From positions 1 to 52,995 of IMG/VR virus record IMGVR_UViG_3300033571_027231: a stretch of 52,995 nucleotides of DNA; one strand, given 5' to 3'. How positions within the stretch are numbered: position 1 is the stretch's first letter; every line of letters starts with the position of its first letter. Source of the DNA: a virus. The notes beneath the pieces were generated by a model. The model saw only the letters and a list, made by a program, of their open reading frames with translations, searched no databases and had not been told where the DNA came from. This document shows positions 18,109 through 26,010 of the stretch, piece by piece. The translations under genes and the position numbers were made by a program.

Positions 18109-18450
18109 ATGTTTAAAAATTTCGAGAAATTTCTTAAAAATCTACAAAAGCTTGATAACTACTATATTTTAAGACAAGAAGAAGATCTGTTAATTATAGG
18201 AACTACAATAATTATTAAAGAACATCAAGAGATGTTAGGGAATATTTTTCAACCTCGTAGTCAAAACGTGGATAAAAAAATACCAACTTTTTTTTTCATT
18301 TCTATTTCTGAGATTCCATTTGATAATGCTAAGCAATTTAAAAACAAGAAAATTCCTATTTTGTATTTGGACAAATATCAATTAGTTAAAAATGCTGACA
18401 CAATTAAAGAGATATTAGATAGTTTTGTATCTACAAATGTAAAATCTTAA
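18109..18450 (+). CDS. Hypothetical protein of the cargo island (113 aa)
   Basis: Divergent from portal. I start at the ATG at 18109 rather than an upstream TTG. It has alternating hydrophobic strands (LLIIGTTIII, TFFFISISEIP, IPILYLDKYQLV) and a Lys-rich N-terminus, which suggests an alpha/beta fold, possibly a reduced nuclease-like domain, but no catalytic motif is convincing. No signal peptide. Confidence 0.55.
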   Translation: MFKNFEKFLKNLQKLDNYYILRQEEDLLIIGTTIIIKEHQEMLGNIFQPRSQNVDKKIPTFFFISISEIPFDNAKQFKNKKIPILYLDKYQLVKNADTIKEILDSFVSTNVKS

Positions 18451-18464
18451 TTAAAAAAAGTATA

Positions 18465-18494
18465 TTGTCTTATTACACATAGTTTTGTTATACT
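18465..18494 (+). promoter_or_regulatory. Promoter candidate for 18524-19342
   Basis: TTGTCT (18465-18470), an 18-base spacer and TATACT (18489-18494), about 30 bases before the ATG at 18524, which has AAAGG eight bases upstream. Confidence 0.5.
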
Positions 18495-18523
18495 TAAATT
18501 ATAACAAACAAAAAGGTAGTAAA

Positions 18524-19342
18524 ATGAAAGGTGCTATCTCGCAATATAAGAATAAAATTAATCAACACATAAATCAGAACCAAAAGTCTAATACTGCTCC
18601 TATAACTACACCAATGGTAATACATACACCTACTAAAACAACAGTAATACAGCCTCATCCTAAAGTTCAAAGTTCTCTACCTTCATCAGTAATTCAAGAA
18701 CCACCAAAAGTATTATTACTCACTCCCATAGCAACAATTATACAAGAAAAAGTGAGTAATATATCGTCATATCCTACTGAAATATCTGTAACACCCTCTA
18801 TTTCGCCACCGAAAACTATAACAACATCCGAGACAAGTTATAAAAGTATCTCTAGTGAAGTAACGGTAATCACCCCCAAAATAAATAAGGAGCAAGTCTT
18901 ACAGGAACAGTTATCGAAAATGCAAAGTCAATTATTTTCTGAACAACAAAATTTAATGAAACAACAAGAAGTATATCAACAAGAAGTTAAAATATTGAAA
19001 GAAACTTTGGAAAAACAAGAAAAAGAATATAAAATGCAATTACAGAGATTAGAACAAAATTTAAAAGAACAAACTGAAGCTCATACTAATGAAATAAACC
19101 GTTATGCAGCAAGGTTAGCGGTAGCTATACCATTACCCAATGAAGAATCAGAAGTAGAAGAAGAAATCAATGATGAATCTCCCAGACTTTCAGATGCCGA
19201 AATTCAAGCTCAAAATCTATTACCAGTAGATATCTCGCCACCTCCCTCTCCTCTTAATATAAATTTTAGTGAACATTTTTCAGAAAGTGATGAATATGTG
19301 AATGTTGATCTAGATCTTTTAGGTGATAACGGTATTTTCTAA
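18524..19342 (+). CDS. Pro/Thr-rich coiled-coil protein (272 aa), effector candidate
   Basis: The first ~125 residues are Pro/Thr/Ser-rich and disordered, about residues 128-200 form a Gln/Glu/Lys coiled coil (EQLSKMQSQLFSEQQNLMKQ), and the acidic tail has PPPSPLNI and DEYVNVDLDLL. The ATG at 18524 follows AAAAAGGTAG. The mix of disorder, coiled coil and acidic short motifs resembles secreted proteins of intracellular bacteria. There is no N-terminal signal peptide, so a Type I or IV route would be required; all of this is inference. Confidence 0.6.
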   Translation: MKGAISQYKNKINQHINQNQKSNTAPITTPMVIHTPTKTTVIQPHPKVQSSLPSSVIQEPPKVLLLTPIATIIQEKVSNISSYPTEISVTPSISPPKTITTSETSYKSISSEVTVITPKINKEQVLQEQLSKMQSQLFSEQQNLMKQQEVYQQEVKILKETLEKQEKEYKMQLQRLEQNLKEQTEAHTNEINRYAARLAVAIPLPNEESEVEEEINDESPRLSDAEIQAQNLLPVDISPPPSPLNINFSEHFSESDEYVNVDLDLLGDNGIF

Positions 19343-19392
19343 AAAACTATACTTTTTATTTTTTATGATATGCTAAAAATAAAAGGTCAATT

Positions 19393-20118
19393 ATGAGACA
19401 TCTATTTTTTAAAAGTATTATTAGTTTACTTTTTTCTTCTTCAATTGCGATAGCTCAAACTAATAATTTTTATTTAAAAGCTACGATTGGAGCTAATAAA
19501 ATAAAAGAATCTATAGAAAAAAAACCTAAAATGGAATTCATAGTCCATCAGGAGTCAGAAATTTCTCCTGCATTAGATATTGGATTAGGATATTATTTTA
19601 ATAAAATTTTTAGATCAGATATTGAATTAGGATGGGATAGTGTTTCTTTTCAAAAAGCTATTAATAATTTTAGTTATTTTGATGAAATTGATGAAAGTTT
19701 TATTACAGGCGCATTAGGAATTAAACGAAAAGCTTTCATTAATTCTATAATGTTAAATAATTATGCCAATATTTACACTAGAGAGACTTTTAAAATTTTT
19801 GTTGGGATAGGAGCAGGAGCGGCAAGAATTAAGGAACAAACAACTAATCTTTCTAAAGGTAATATAATTAAAGATGATCAAACATTAACTTTTCCTTTAG
19901 TAGTTGATGGCTCCAGAACAAAATCAGTTTATAATTTTGCATACTCATTTATTATAGGAAGTGAAATAGAAGCTACTTCAAATATTAAATGTGATTTAAC
20001 TTATAGCTGGAAAGATTTTGGTAAAACAAAGCCTATAGCAAATGAGATTGGTGATATTCCTACTAAAAACCATTATAGAGGGCACAATATAGCCTTAGGT
20101 ATTAGATTTGATTTGTAA
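19393..20118 (+). CDS. Adr1/Adr2-type outer-membrane adhesin (241 aa)
   Basis: A signal peptide ends near residue 21 (SSSIAIA|QT). The body is an eight-stranded beta-barrel type protein: YLKATIGANK, LDIGLGYYFNKIFRSDIELGW, FVGIGAGAARIKE, FAYSFIIGSEIEA, LTYSWKDFGKTK and a final NIALGIRFDL with the aromatic/hydrophobic end used for outer-membrane insertion. The order and wording closely follow rickettsial Adr1/Adr2, surface proteins that bind host vitronectin. Carried here by a phage, it could change the host cell surface (lysogenic conversion); that is inference. Its 3-prime end overlaps the convergent gene by 17 bases. Confidence 0.8.
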   Translation: MRHLFFKSIISLLFSSSIAIAQTNNFYLKATIGANKIKESIEKKPKMEFIVHQESEISPALDIGLGYYFNKIFRSDIELGWDSVSFQKAINNFSYFDEIDESFITGALGIKRKAFINSIMLNNYANIYTRETFKIFVGIGAGAARIKEQTTNLSKGNIIKDDQTLTFPLVVDGSRTKSVYNFAYSFIIGSEIEATSNIKCDLTYSWKDFGKTKPIANEIGDIPTKNHYRGHNIALGIRFDL

Positions 20119-21268
20119 AGATTGCATTAATTCTAGAATTACGAGTTCTAGGACTTAAATCATTAGGAATATTATTATAAGCCGCTACTAGGCGTCTAGC
20201 ATATGCGGTAGCAGCGTCTTCAGGATTTCTAGCATAATTAAAATCTTCTGCTGTCAATTCCGCAAGTACTGGATGATTACGAATACTGGCACTTAAAGAT
20301 TGAGAATTTAATGATGATAAACTAGTATTAGATCTGGGATTAACAGTAAAAGGATGATTAGGATTTTGTTGAGCAGCGTAAGTTGAAGTAGGATAACTTG
20401 TAGAGATTGCTGAAACAACAGGATTACTTGACGAAGATGAGCTAGATAATAAACTAGAACTTTGAGGTTGTTGCTGGCGCATATATGCTAGATATGCATC
20501 CCTTAAAGCTTCAGATGAGACCTTTATATTTGTATTAGGTGAAATATACCCATATTGGCTTCCTTGAGGGAATATATCATTTATAAACTTAGAACACCCA
20601 CTATTTCGATCACCACAAGGTGGACGTTCTGACCACATCTTTACAACTGCATTTTGGTTTTGTAAATAATCTTTATAGGATGAAGCTCTATTAACTAAAT
20701 CTTGGAGTATTTCTCTTTGTTGATCTATAGGTTGGCTATTTGGAGATTTAACATTCCCAGAGGGGGGTAAAAGAAAACTGCTATGATTGTTACTATTTAT
20801 AAAACTATCTAGCACATCACGCATTCCAATTTTTTCTGAATGTCCATAATTAGTAAGTTGTCTTCGCTGTCTTTTTTCTGGTAATGAAAATATTTGAGTC
20901 GATGTACTACTAAATGGTCTAGTAAGATGTCTATTATCAATATTAAATAATTGTACTGCGCCGGTATTTCCTAAATAATCTGGATTTTGATTACCAGTTT
21001 GTACTGAAGTAACTGTAGGACCTACATAGCGTATTAGTGAATTTTGATTAGGATCATATCTGTATCTTGCTTCTGCAAAAGCTTGTGCTAAATCTCTATA
21101 ATTTGGGCCAACCATCCTACCATCATCATCTGCTGTAAAAATTGTTGATAGATTTCTTTGATGCTCCATACTAGGATTTTGAGTATAATGTGTTCTAGGA
21201 ACAAAATTATTTTGATTATTATTTGCTTGAGGCGCTTCTTTATATTCTCCCATTTCTTTTTTGGACAT
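20102..21268 (-). CDS. Protein with zinc-deaminase signature (388 aa), toxin/effector candidate
   Basis: The key feature is HSE at residues 143-145 followed about 70 residues later by MWSERPPC (211-218) and Cys225 in GDRNSGC, then FINDIFPQGSQYGY. An HxE plus SER-PC-x(6)-C arrangement followed by an FP....Y strand is the pattern of bacterial nucleic-acid or nucleotide deaminase toxins. His143, Cys218 and Cys225 would hold zinc and Glu145 would shuttle protons. The flanking regions are Ser/Asn/Gln-rich and disordered. Family membership is by eye; the substrate is unknown. There is no clear signal peptide and no adjacent immunity gene is obvious. Confidence 0.6.
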   Translation of the reverse strand: MSKKEMGEYKEAPQANNNQNNFVPRTHYTQNPSMEHQRNLSTIFTADDDGRMVGPNYRDLAQAFAEARYRYDPNQNSLIRYVGPTVTSVQTGNQNPDYLGNTGAVQLFNIDNRHLTRPFSSTSTQIFSLPEKRQRRQLTNYGHSEKIGMRDVLDSFINSNNHSSFLLPPSGNVKSPNSQPIDQQREILQDLVNRASSYKDYLQNQNAVVKMWSERPPCGDRNSGCSKFINDIFPQGSQYGYISPNTNIKVSSEALRDAYLAYMRQQQPQSSSLLSSSSSSSNPVVSAISTSYPTSTYAAQQNPNHPFTVNPRSNTSLSSLNSQSLSASIRNHPVLAELTAEDFNYARNPEDAATAYARRLVAAYNNIPNDLSPRTRNSRINAIFTNQI

Positions 21269-21341
21269 ACAATATTTATATATTAATTTACAACTTAGTT
21301 ATTATATCATAGAATTTTAAATGGGATAAAATTAAAGTGTG

Positions 21342-21347
21342 TATAAT
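21342..21347 (+). promoter_or_regulatory. -10 box just before the LRR gene
   Basis: A perfect TATAAT seven bases before the ATG at 21354, with no clear Shine-Dalgarno between. If used, transcription would begin at or next to the ATG, giving a leaderless message. No strong -35 is visible. Confidence 0.3.
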
Positions 21348-21353
21348 ATTTCT

Positions 21354-22349
21354 ATGAAAGAACAAGAGTTTAATGATCTTATTCAAGCAATTGAAAATGG
21401 GACCTTTGTAGGTGATAGTATAACTATATCTATTGATCCTTTTGATGAAGACCGGAATGAAGAAAGACTCGATGATGCTAAAACTATTAGATTAGCTAAT
21501 GCACTAAAAAAGAATCCATCTATTACAAAATTAGATTTATCTTGTAATAATATTGAAGATGATGGAGCAATAGCATTATCTTCAATACCAACTTTAGAAG
21601 CACTTACACTTTATGGCAATTTAATAGGACCAATTGGAGCTACAGCATTAGCTAATAGCAAATGTAAAATTTTATCTTTGCAAGGTAATCCTATAAATTT
21701 TCGAGAAACCGAATCTCAGCAATTTAGAGAAATGATTCAGGCCTTTGTCCGCAATACTACTATTACAAATCTTAATTTAAATAATTGTTATATTAATGAT
21801 GAGTTAATCAATATATTGATTAAGCAAAATTCAACAATTAAAACTTTAATATTATCGGATTTTTTAACTGATAATGCTTTAATAAATATTCAAAATAATA
21901 AAAAATTAGAGTATTTATATTTGCCTAATAGCCAAATAACAGATAAAGGGGCTCAATATCTTTCTCAAAATACTAGTTTAAAAGACCTTGGTATTAGCGA
22001 TTCTCATATTACTGATGTAGGAGCTCAAATTTTAAGTACTCACTCTACTTTAAAAAAATTATTTTTAAATGATAGCGATATTACGATTAGAGGAGCACAA
22101 TCTTTTATTGGTTGTAATATAGATAAAGTAAGTTTTAGATCTAATCTAAAACAACATATTATGTCAAAAGAAGAAATTTGTACTTTTGATTTAACCTTTG
22201 AAAAAGGCAAGTTTTTGCGGGACCATCCTGAAATGACTTTTATATTAGATAATGAAAATCATCAAGAAGCTTTTGGCTTAGATAATATTGGACAAAACCA
22301 TGTTGATTTAAGCGGTGATTTAAATAATTCTAATGATGCCGCTTCTTAA
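21354..22349 (+). CDS. Leucine-rich-repeat protein (331 aa)
   Basis: Residues ~45-250 are tandem LRRs of the ribonuclease-inhibitor/NLR type: SITKLDLSCNNIEDDGAIAL, LEALTLYGNLIGPIGATAL, TITNLNLNNCYINDELI, LEYLYLPNSQITDKGAQYL, SLKDLGISDSHITDVGAQIL. This repeat type is eukaryote-like and common in effectors of intracellular bacteria. An upstream GTG at 21339 would add five residues. The downstream gene starts 29 bases later, so the two are probably co-transcribed. Confidence 0.8.
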   Translation: MKEQEFNDLIQAIENGTFVGDSITISIDPFDEDRNEERLDDAKTIRLANALKKNPSITKLDLSCNNIEDDGAIALSSIPTLEALTLYGNLIGPIGATALANSKCKILSLQGNPINFRETESQQFREMIQAFVRNTTITNLNLNNCYINDELINILIKQNSTIKTLILSDFLTDNALINIQNNKKLEYLYLPNSQITDKGAQYLSQNTSLKDLGISDSHITDVGAQILSTHSTLKKLFLNDSDITIRGAQSFIGCNIDKVSFRSNLKQHIMSKEEICTFDLTFEKGKFLRDHPEMTFILDNENHQEAFGLDNIGQNHVDLSGDLNNSNDAAS

Positions 22350-22378
22350 TTTAATTATTAATATTAAAGAAATTATTT

Positions 22379-22828
22379 ATGTCAAAAAAATCCACGCTTA
22401 ATAAGAAACAAAACTTATCGCAACAATTAAAAACAAATATTGAAAGCCAAACTATTGGAATAGAAAAAATAGCGCTCGATTTAAATTCTATATTTCCTTT
22501 ATTAATCACTTCTAATAAAAATGAATTAGAACAATATGTATCTTATCATCTTTTTTCTAGGAAGTTTTATAAAATTATAAATGATTTAGAAAATCTAAAA
22601 AATAAAAATAAAAGTATAGAAAATCAATTTAGTGCAATATTAGAAGATCGGGAAATTAATGATCATATTAGTAGTATATTAGAACCTAGTGCATCTCTTT
22701 ATCATCAATTAGATGACCAAAAGAATGAAGATCATAATAATATATCAGAACCTGGCGCACCTCTTTATCATCAAGATGAAACCTCTTTAATAGGTAATAA
22801 TCATGGGGAGGGGGAAGAAATAACATAA
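22379..22828 (+). CDS. Hypothetical cargo protein with repeated EP-A-LYHQ motif (149 aa)
   Basis: Helical and Lys/Asn-rich up to about residue 90, then an acidic tail with two copies of a short motif, EPSASLYHQ and EPGAPLYHQ, each followed by an acidic residue. No family recognised. It follows the LRR gene in the same direction and ends 4 bases before the convergent terminase stop. Short repeated tail motifs can be protein-binding sites; that is speculation. Confidence 0.6.
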   Translation: MSKKSTLNKKQNLSQQLKTNIESQTIGIEKIALDLNSIFPLLITSNKNELEQYVSYHLFSRKFYKIINDLENLKNKNKSIENQFSAILEDREINDHISSILEPSASLYHQLDDQKNEDHNNISEPGAPLYHQDETSLIGNNHGEGEEIT

Positions 22829-22832
22829 AAAG

Positions 22833-24437
22833 TCAATAAACTTTCACTTCTTTGTAAAAGGAAGTATTTGATCTTTCATCTTTAGGATTAAGCAAGAATT
22901 TACCCTCTTTTAATTTAAGAAGAGCCTGTGTCATAGTATCAACTAAGTCCCGCGACTCTGAATTTGGAAAAGTCGCAACAGATTCTATAAAATCATCAGC
23001 AAAAGGTAATAACTTATCATAATGAGGAGGTTTAGCTGGTAACCATACTATCCCTCCCTCAATTAAAGGAGTAACTAATCTAACTCTTTGAATCTTATCA
23101 CCATACTTGTTAGGAAGAAACGGAGTAGCTCTAATGCGAGCAGCGGCTAAATCTTGAATTAAAGGATCACCTGAAGCTTTTGCCTCAATAAGGCACATAT
23201 TCACTTCTCTTCCTTTAAATAAGGGATTTCTTTGCTTACCAGTATCACGATAATCAAAATATAAACGCTTAGTCATTTCTCTAAGTTCTGGGTATTCTAC
23301 CCTATCACGCCACATAGAAAGTAAAACAACATTTTCTATATAATTATGATCATAAAATACTCCCCACGTAGTACAAGCGGAATATGCTGACATATCTTTA
23401 GCTGTTAAAGCAGTGTCCCAAGACTGAATAACAAACTCAATTAGCGGAGGGGTATTATCTTTCCACCACTTAAACCACGGTTTTTTAATTATACCGCCTT
23501 CTTCTGGAGCTGGTCTTTGTTGATATTGTCCAGCATATCCATAACTACCAAGGTCATGTTTATATTTATTAATTTCTTTTAATGAAAATCTTTCCTCTGA
23601 AAGTAACTGACCATCTTTTACTCGAGGATCTTCCCATATTTGGCCTTCTGTAGTAGGAAGCACTATTGTCCTAGATTTTCTTTTTTCTTCAAACTCCATA
23701 GGAAGAATAAGTTTGACCCATTCATTATCTGTATCGTTTGCCATAATATGACCTGAGATATCTTGCTCATGGATCCTTTGTTGGACCACTATTTTAACAT
23801 CTTTTTTAGGATCATTAAGACGAGTCGACCAAACTTGATCCCACCAACTATTAGTACTCTCTCTTATTAATTGACTTTCTCCGTCGCGTGCTGAATTTGG
23901 ATCATCGGTAATTAAAAGTGACGCTCCGCGCCCCGTAGTAGCAGCCCCAACACTAGTAGCTATATAATATCCGCGTTTGTTATTTTCAAAAAAACTTTTA
24001 GCATTTTGATCTTTAGCGAATTGATAGAGATGTCCCCACCTCTCTTGATACCAATTAGAAGTTATTAAATCTTTGCATTTTCTTGAGTGATCAGTTGCTA
24101 ATGAGCTAGCATAAGAAGCATACATGAATTTTTCTTCAGGATTATGAAGCCAAGCCCACGCTGGAAATACTACCGATATCAAACTACTTTTGCTACTGCG
24201 AGGAGGTACGTTTATTAAAAGATTTTTGATTTCGCGTCTAAAACAGGCTTCTAAGTGTTCAGCAATTGCCTGTATGTGCCAACTATCGATGAAAGGAGTT
24301 TTTCCCTCAATAGTGGCCCATGCTTGTTTTAAGAATTGATACAACGATAATTCAGCTTTGTATAAATCTAATAGACGTCGAGCTTCATTATATTCAGCTT
24401 CATTGATGTCTATCTCTGGAGATAAAGTTTTAGGCAT
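22833..24437 (-). CDS. Terminase large subunit (534 aa)
   Basis: ATPase-nuclease motor that packages DNA into the head. The Walker A-like NVPPRSSKSS sits at residues 76-85, the Walker B region is SLLITDDPNS, and coupling motif VVQQRIHEQDISG follows. The C-terminal nuclease part has VIQSWDTALTAK and CLIEAKASGDPLIQDL, with the acidic residues expected for metal binding. The stop-ATG junction with the small gene upstream (24438-24605) is direct, so they are co-translated. Confidence 0.95.
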   Translation of the reverse strand: MPKTLSPEIDINEAEYNEARRLLDLYKAELSLYQFLKQAWATIEGKTPFIDSWHIQAIAEHLEACFRREIKNLLINVPPRSSKSSLISVVFPAWAWLHNPEEKFMYASYASSLATDHSRKCKDLITSNWYQERWGHLYQFAKDQNAKSFFENNKRGYYIATSVGAATTGRGASLLITDDPNSARDGESQLIRESTNSWWDQVWSTRLNDPKKDVKIVVQQRIHEQDISGHIMANDTDNEWVKLILPMEFEEKRKSRTIVLPTTEGQIWEDPRVKDGQLLSEERFSLKEINKYKHDLGSYGYAGQYQQRPAPEEGGIIKKPWFKWWKDNTPPLIEFVIQSWDTALTAKDMSAYSACTTWGVFYDHNYIENVVLLSMWRDRVEYPELREMTKRLYFDYRDTGKQRNPLFKGREVNMCLIEAKASGDPLIQDLAAARIRATPFLPNKYGDKIQRVRLVTPLIEGGIVWLPAKPPHYDKLLPFADDFIESVATFPNSESRDLVDTMTQALLKLKEGKFLLNPKDERSNTSFYKEVKVY

Positions 24438-24605
24438 TTAGAAATCATTTAATTTATCAGTTAAATTACCACTTAAATCAATAGTATGATAAGTAGTATC
24501 ATTAATATTATATTTTTGATTATGTAAATTATCACAAGCTAATTCGTCTTCTTCCTCTACACAACAAAAGCAATTAAAAATACATTTAAAAAATGCATTT
24601 AACAT
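24438..24605 (-). CDS. Small Cys-rich amphipathic protein before terminase (55 aa)
   Basis: Read from ATG 24605: MLNAFFKCIFNCFCCVEEED, a hydrophobic N-terminus with five cysteines followed at once by acid, then a polar tail with THTIDLSGNL-like sequence. TAA abuts the terminase ATG exactly. The cysteine-hydrophobic-acid layout recalls lipidated or palmitoylated small proteins and parallels the 1396-1830 gene. Function unknown; it is not shaped like a small terminase. Confidence 0.55.
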   Translation of the reverse strand: MLNAFFKCIFNCFCCVEEEDELACDNLHNQKYNINDTTYHTIDLSGNLTDKLNDF

Positions 24606-24611
24606 ATATTA

Positions 24612-24640
24612 TTGTTCAAATTATTAATTAATAATATAAT
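24612..24640 (+). promoter_or_regulatory. Promoter for the HTH gene at 24675
   Basis: TTGTTC (24612-24617), a 17-base spacer and TATAAT (24635-24640). Transcription would start near 24647, about 28 bases before the ATG at 24675. Confidence 0.55.
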
Positions 24641-24674
24641 ATACTATTATCCCCAATCATTATATTTTCATTTC

Positions 24675-24944
24675 ATGCTCAGAATACGTTTAACCATTCA
24701 AGATACATTTAAAATTGACAAAATTAGAAGAGACAAAAAGATTAAACTTTACGAGCTTTGTAAGCAATTAAATATAACTGTAGCTAGGTGGAGTGTTTGG
24801 AGGAGGGGAGAAAGTTCTATGCCGTTTGAGATTTTTCAAAAGATAGAACAAATTTTAGGTGTTACTTTAGATAATATTGGTCAAAGGTTCGAATCGAATT
24901 ATAATGGGAGCAACATAGCCAAAAAGAATGATTTGACTATTTGA
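24675..24944 (+). CDS. Small HTH (Cro/CI-like) regulator (89 aa)
   Basis: From ATG 24675 (an upstream TTG frame is rejected because the promoter lies inside it). Residues 15-60, with KIRRDKKIKLYELCKQLNITVARWSVWRRGESS followed by IFQKIEQILGVTLDNIG when read in two parts, match an XRE-type helix-turn-helix. It is transcribed away from terminase and could be a lysis-lysogeny or copy-control repressor. Target sites are not identified. Confidence 0.65.
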   Translation: MLRIRLTIQDTFKIDKIRRDKKIKLYELCKQLNITVARWSVWRRGESSMPFEIFQKIEQILGVTLDNIGQRFESNYNGSNIAKKNDLTI

Positions 24945-25000
24945 TCAAAAAATATTATAAAGAAAAGACTCCTTATGTTACATTTTTTTCATATACAAAA

Positions 25001-25061
25001 TTAATTTAAGTTTTTTTAAAAATTTTCCTCATTATTTGTTTTTTGAGAAAACTTAAATTAA
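25001..25061. repeat. 14-bp perfect inverted repeat between HTH and partition operon
   Basis: Arms TTAATTTAAGTTTT (25001-25014) and AAAACTTAAATTAA (25048-25061) are perfect and 33 bases apart. They lie between the convergent HTH gene (ends 24944) and the partition operon (ends 25199). It could be a bidirectional terminator or a partition/replication site. Confidence 0.6.
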
Positions 25062-25198
25062 GAACCTAAAAAAACTCCAAAAAATTTTCAATTCTTAAAA
25101 TCCTCTCTAAAAAACCCCGCTCTCAATTTGTACTATAACCAGGATTATGGAAAATGTAGCAAGAATGTCACGAGATTCTAGCTAAATATATTAAAAAA

Positions 25199-25408
25199 TT
25201 AACCTCTGAAATCTAGCGTTTTTGGTTCATAAATCTCATCATCAGGATCAATCTTGTCTAAAAAATCAATTGCTTGTTGAACCAAATCACTTAAATTCTT
25301 TTTAGCTTCTTTAAATAAAATCTTATCGCTCTTAATTTCCTTAATTAAATGATACTCTTCTATTCTTATTAATTCACTTAATTCTTCTATTTTATCTAGT
25401 AAATCCAT
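25199..25408 (-). CDS. Hypothetical helical protein of the partition operon (69 aa)
   Basis: Acidic/helical, with heptads through residues 4-55 and a DPDDEIYEPKTLDF tail. It is the last gene of the ParA operon, 5 bases after the one before, and ends close to the 14-bp inverted repeat. No family recognised; a plasmid-maintenance accessory is possible. Confidence 0.6.
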   Translation of the reverse strand: MDLLDKIEELSELIRIEEYHLIKEIKSDKILFKEAKKNLSDLVQQAIDFLDKIDPDDEIYEPKTLDFRG

Positions 25409-25412
25409 ATTC

Positions 25413-25790
25413 TTATTCTATTTCTATTAATTTATTAGATACTTTTTCCATTATATCTTTAGCTATCATTTTTATCTCATCTGTTCTAAGTGAAAGATGC
25501 TTGTAATCCATAGGATTAACTAATATATTTTGCAGTGCATCTTCCCTATCCATCATTGCTTCTTCTAAGTATAATTGATCTTTCTCTAAACAACATTCTG
25601 GATGAGAAACTACTAATTTATTTAAAGTAACTATATTATGCCATATCATCGTATCTAAATGTTTAATAAATGGATCAACAGCACTCATAATACCACTGTT
25701 GCTTTCAAATGTATTCTTAATAGCATTTCTATCGTTTAGGTCTATTCTAATTCTTAATCTTAACTTATTATAATATTCTTCATGATTCAT
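25413..25790 (-). CDS. Hypothetical protein of the partition operon (125 aa)
   Basis: Soluble, helical, His/Met-containing protein with MIWHNIVTLNKLVVSHPECC and LHLSLRTDEIK-type segments. It is placed between the small DNA-binding partition gene and a 69-residue protein. No motif is diagnostic. Linked to segregation only by its operon. Confidence 0.6.
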   Translation of the reverse strand: MNHEEYYNKLRLRIRIDLNDRNAIKNTFESNSGIMSAVDPFIKHLDTMIWHNIVTLNKLVVSHPECCLEKDQLYLEEAMMDREDALQNILVNPMDYKHLSLRTDEIKMIAKDIMEKVSNKLIEIE

Positions 25791-25809
25791 ATATTTATTC
25801 TTTATATAT

Positions 25810-26010
25810 TTATTTCTTCATATATTGTTTTAAAGATAAATGTACGATTTCAGTAATTGTCGTATCATTCTCTAAAGCATAGCGTTTTACCTCTTTATGT
25901 AAATCTTTCGCTATGTTTATATTTAGCTTAGATATATCCTTTCCATCCTCTAATTTTTTTAAAGCTTTTTCTTTGCTTATTGATGGTCTCCCTGTTTTTA
26001 ATAAACTCAT
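25810..26010 (-). CDS. Ribbon-helix-helix centromere-binding partition protein (66 aa)
   Basis: The first residues (TGRPSISKEKAL) are basic and flexible; residues 28-64, with LNINIAKDLHKEVKRYALEN followed by TITEIVHLSLKQYM, are a ribbon-helix-helix fold. It overlaps the ParA gene by 4 bases. ParA plus a small RHH protein is the class Ib partition arrangement, in which the RHH protein binds the centromere and autoregulates the operon. Confidence 0.75.
   Translation of the reverse strand: MSLLKTGRPSISKEKALKKLEDGKDISKLNINIAKDLHKEVKRYALENDTTITEIVHLSLKQYMKK

Noticed and set aside
18485-18523. Upstream TTG extension of the 18524 gene
   Set aside because: The extension lies within the proposed promoter and lacks a ribosome site; the ATG at 18524 has one.
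24945-25198. CRISPR or tandem array
   Set aside because: Only the single inverted repeat is present; there are no regular spacers.
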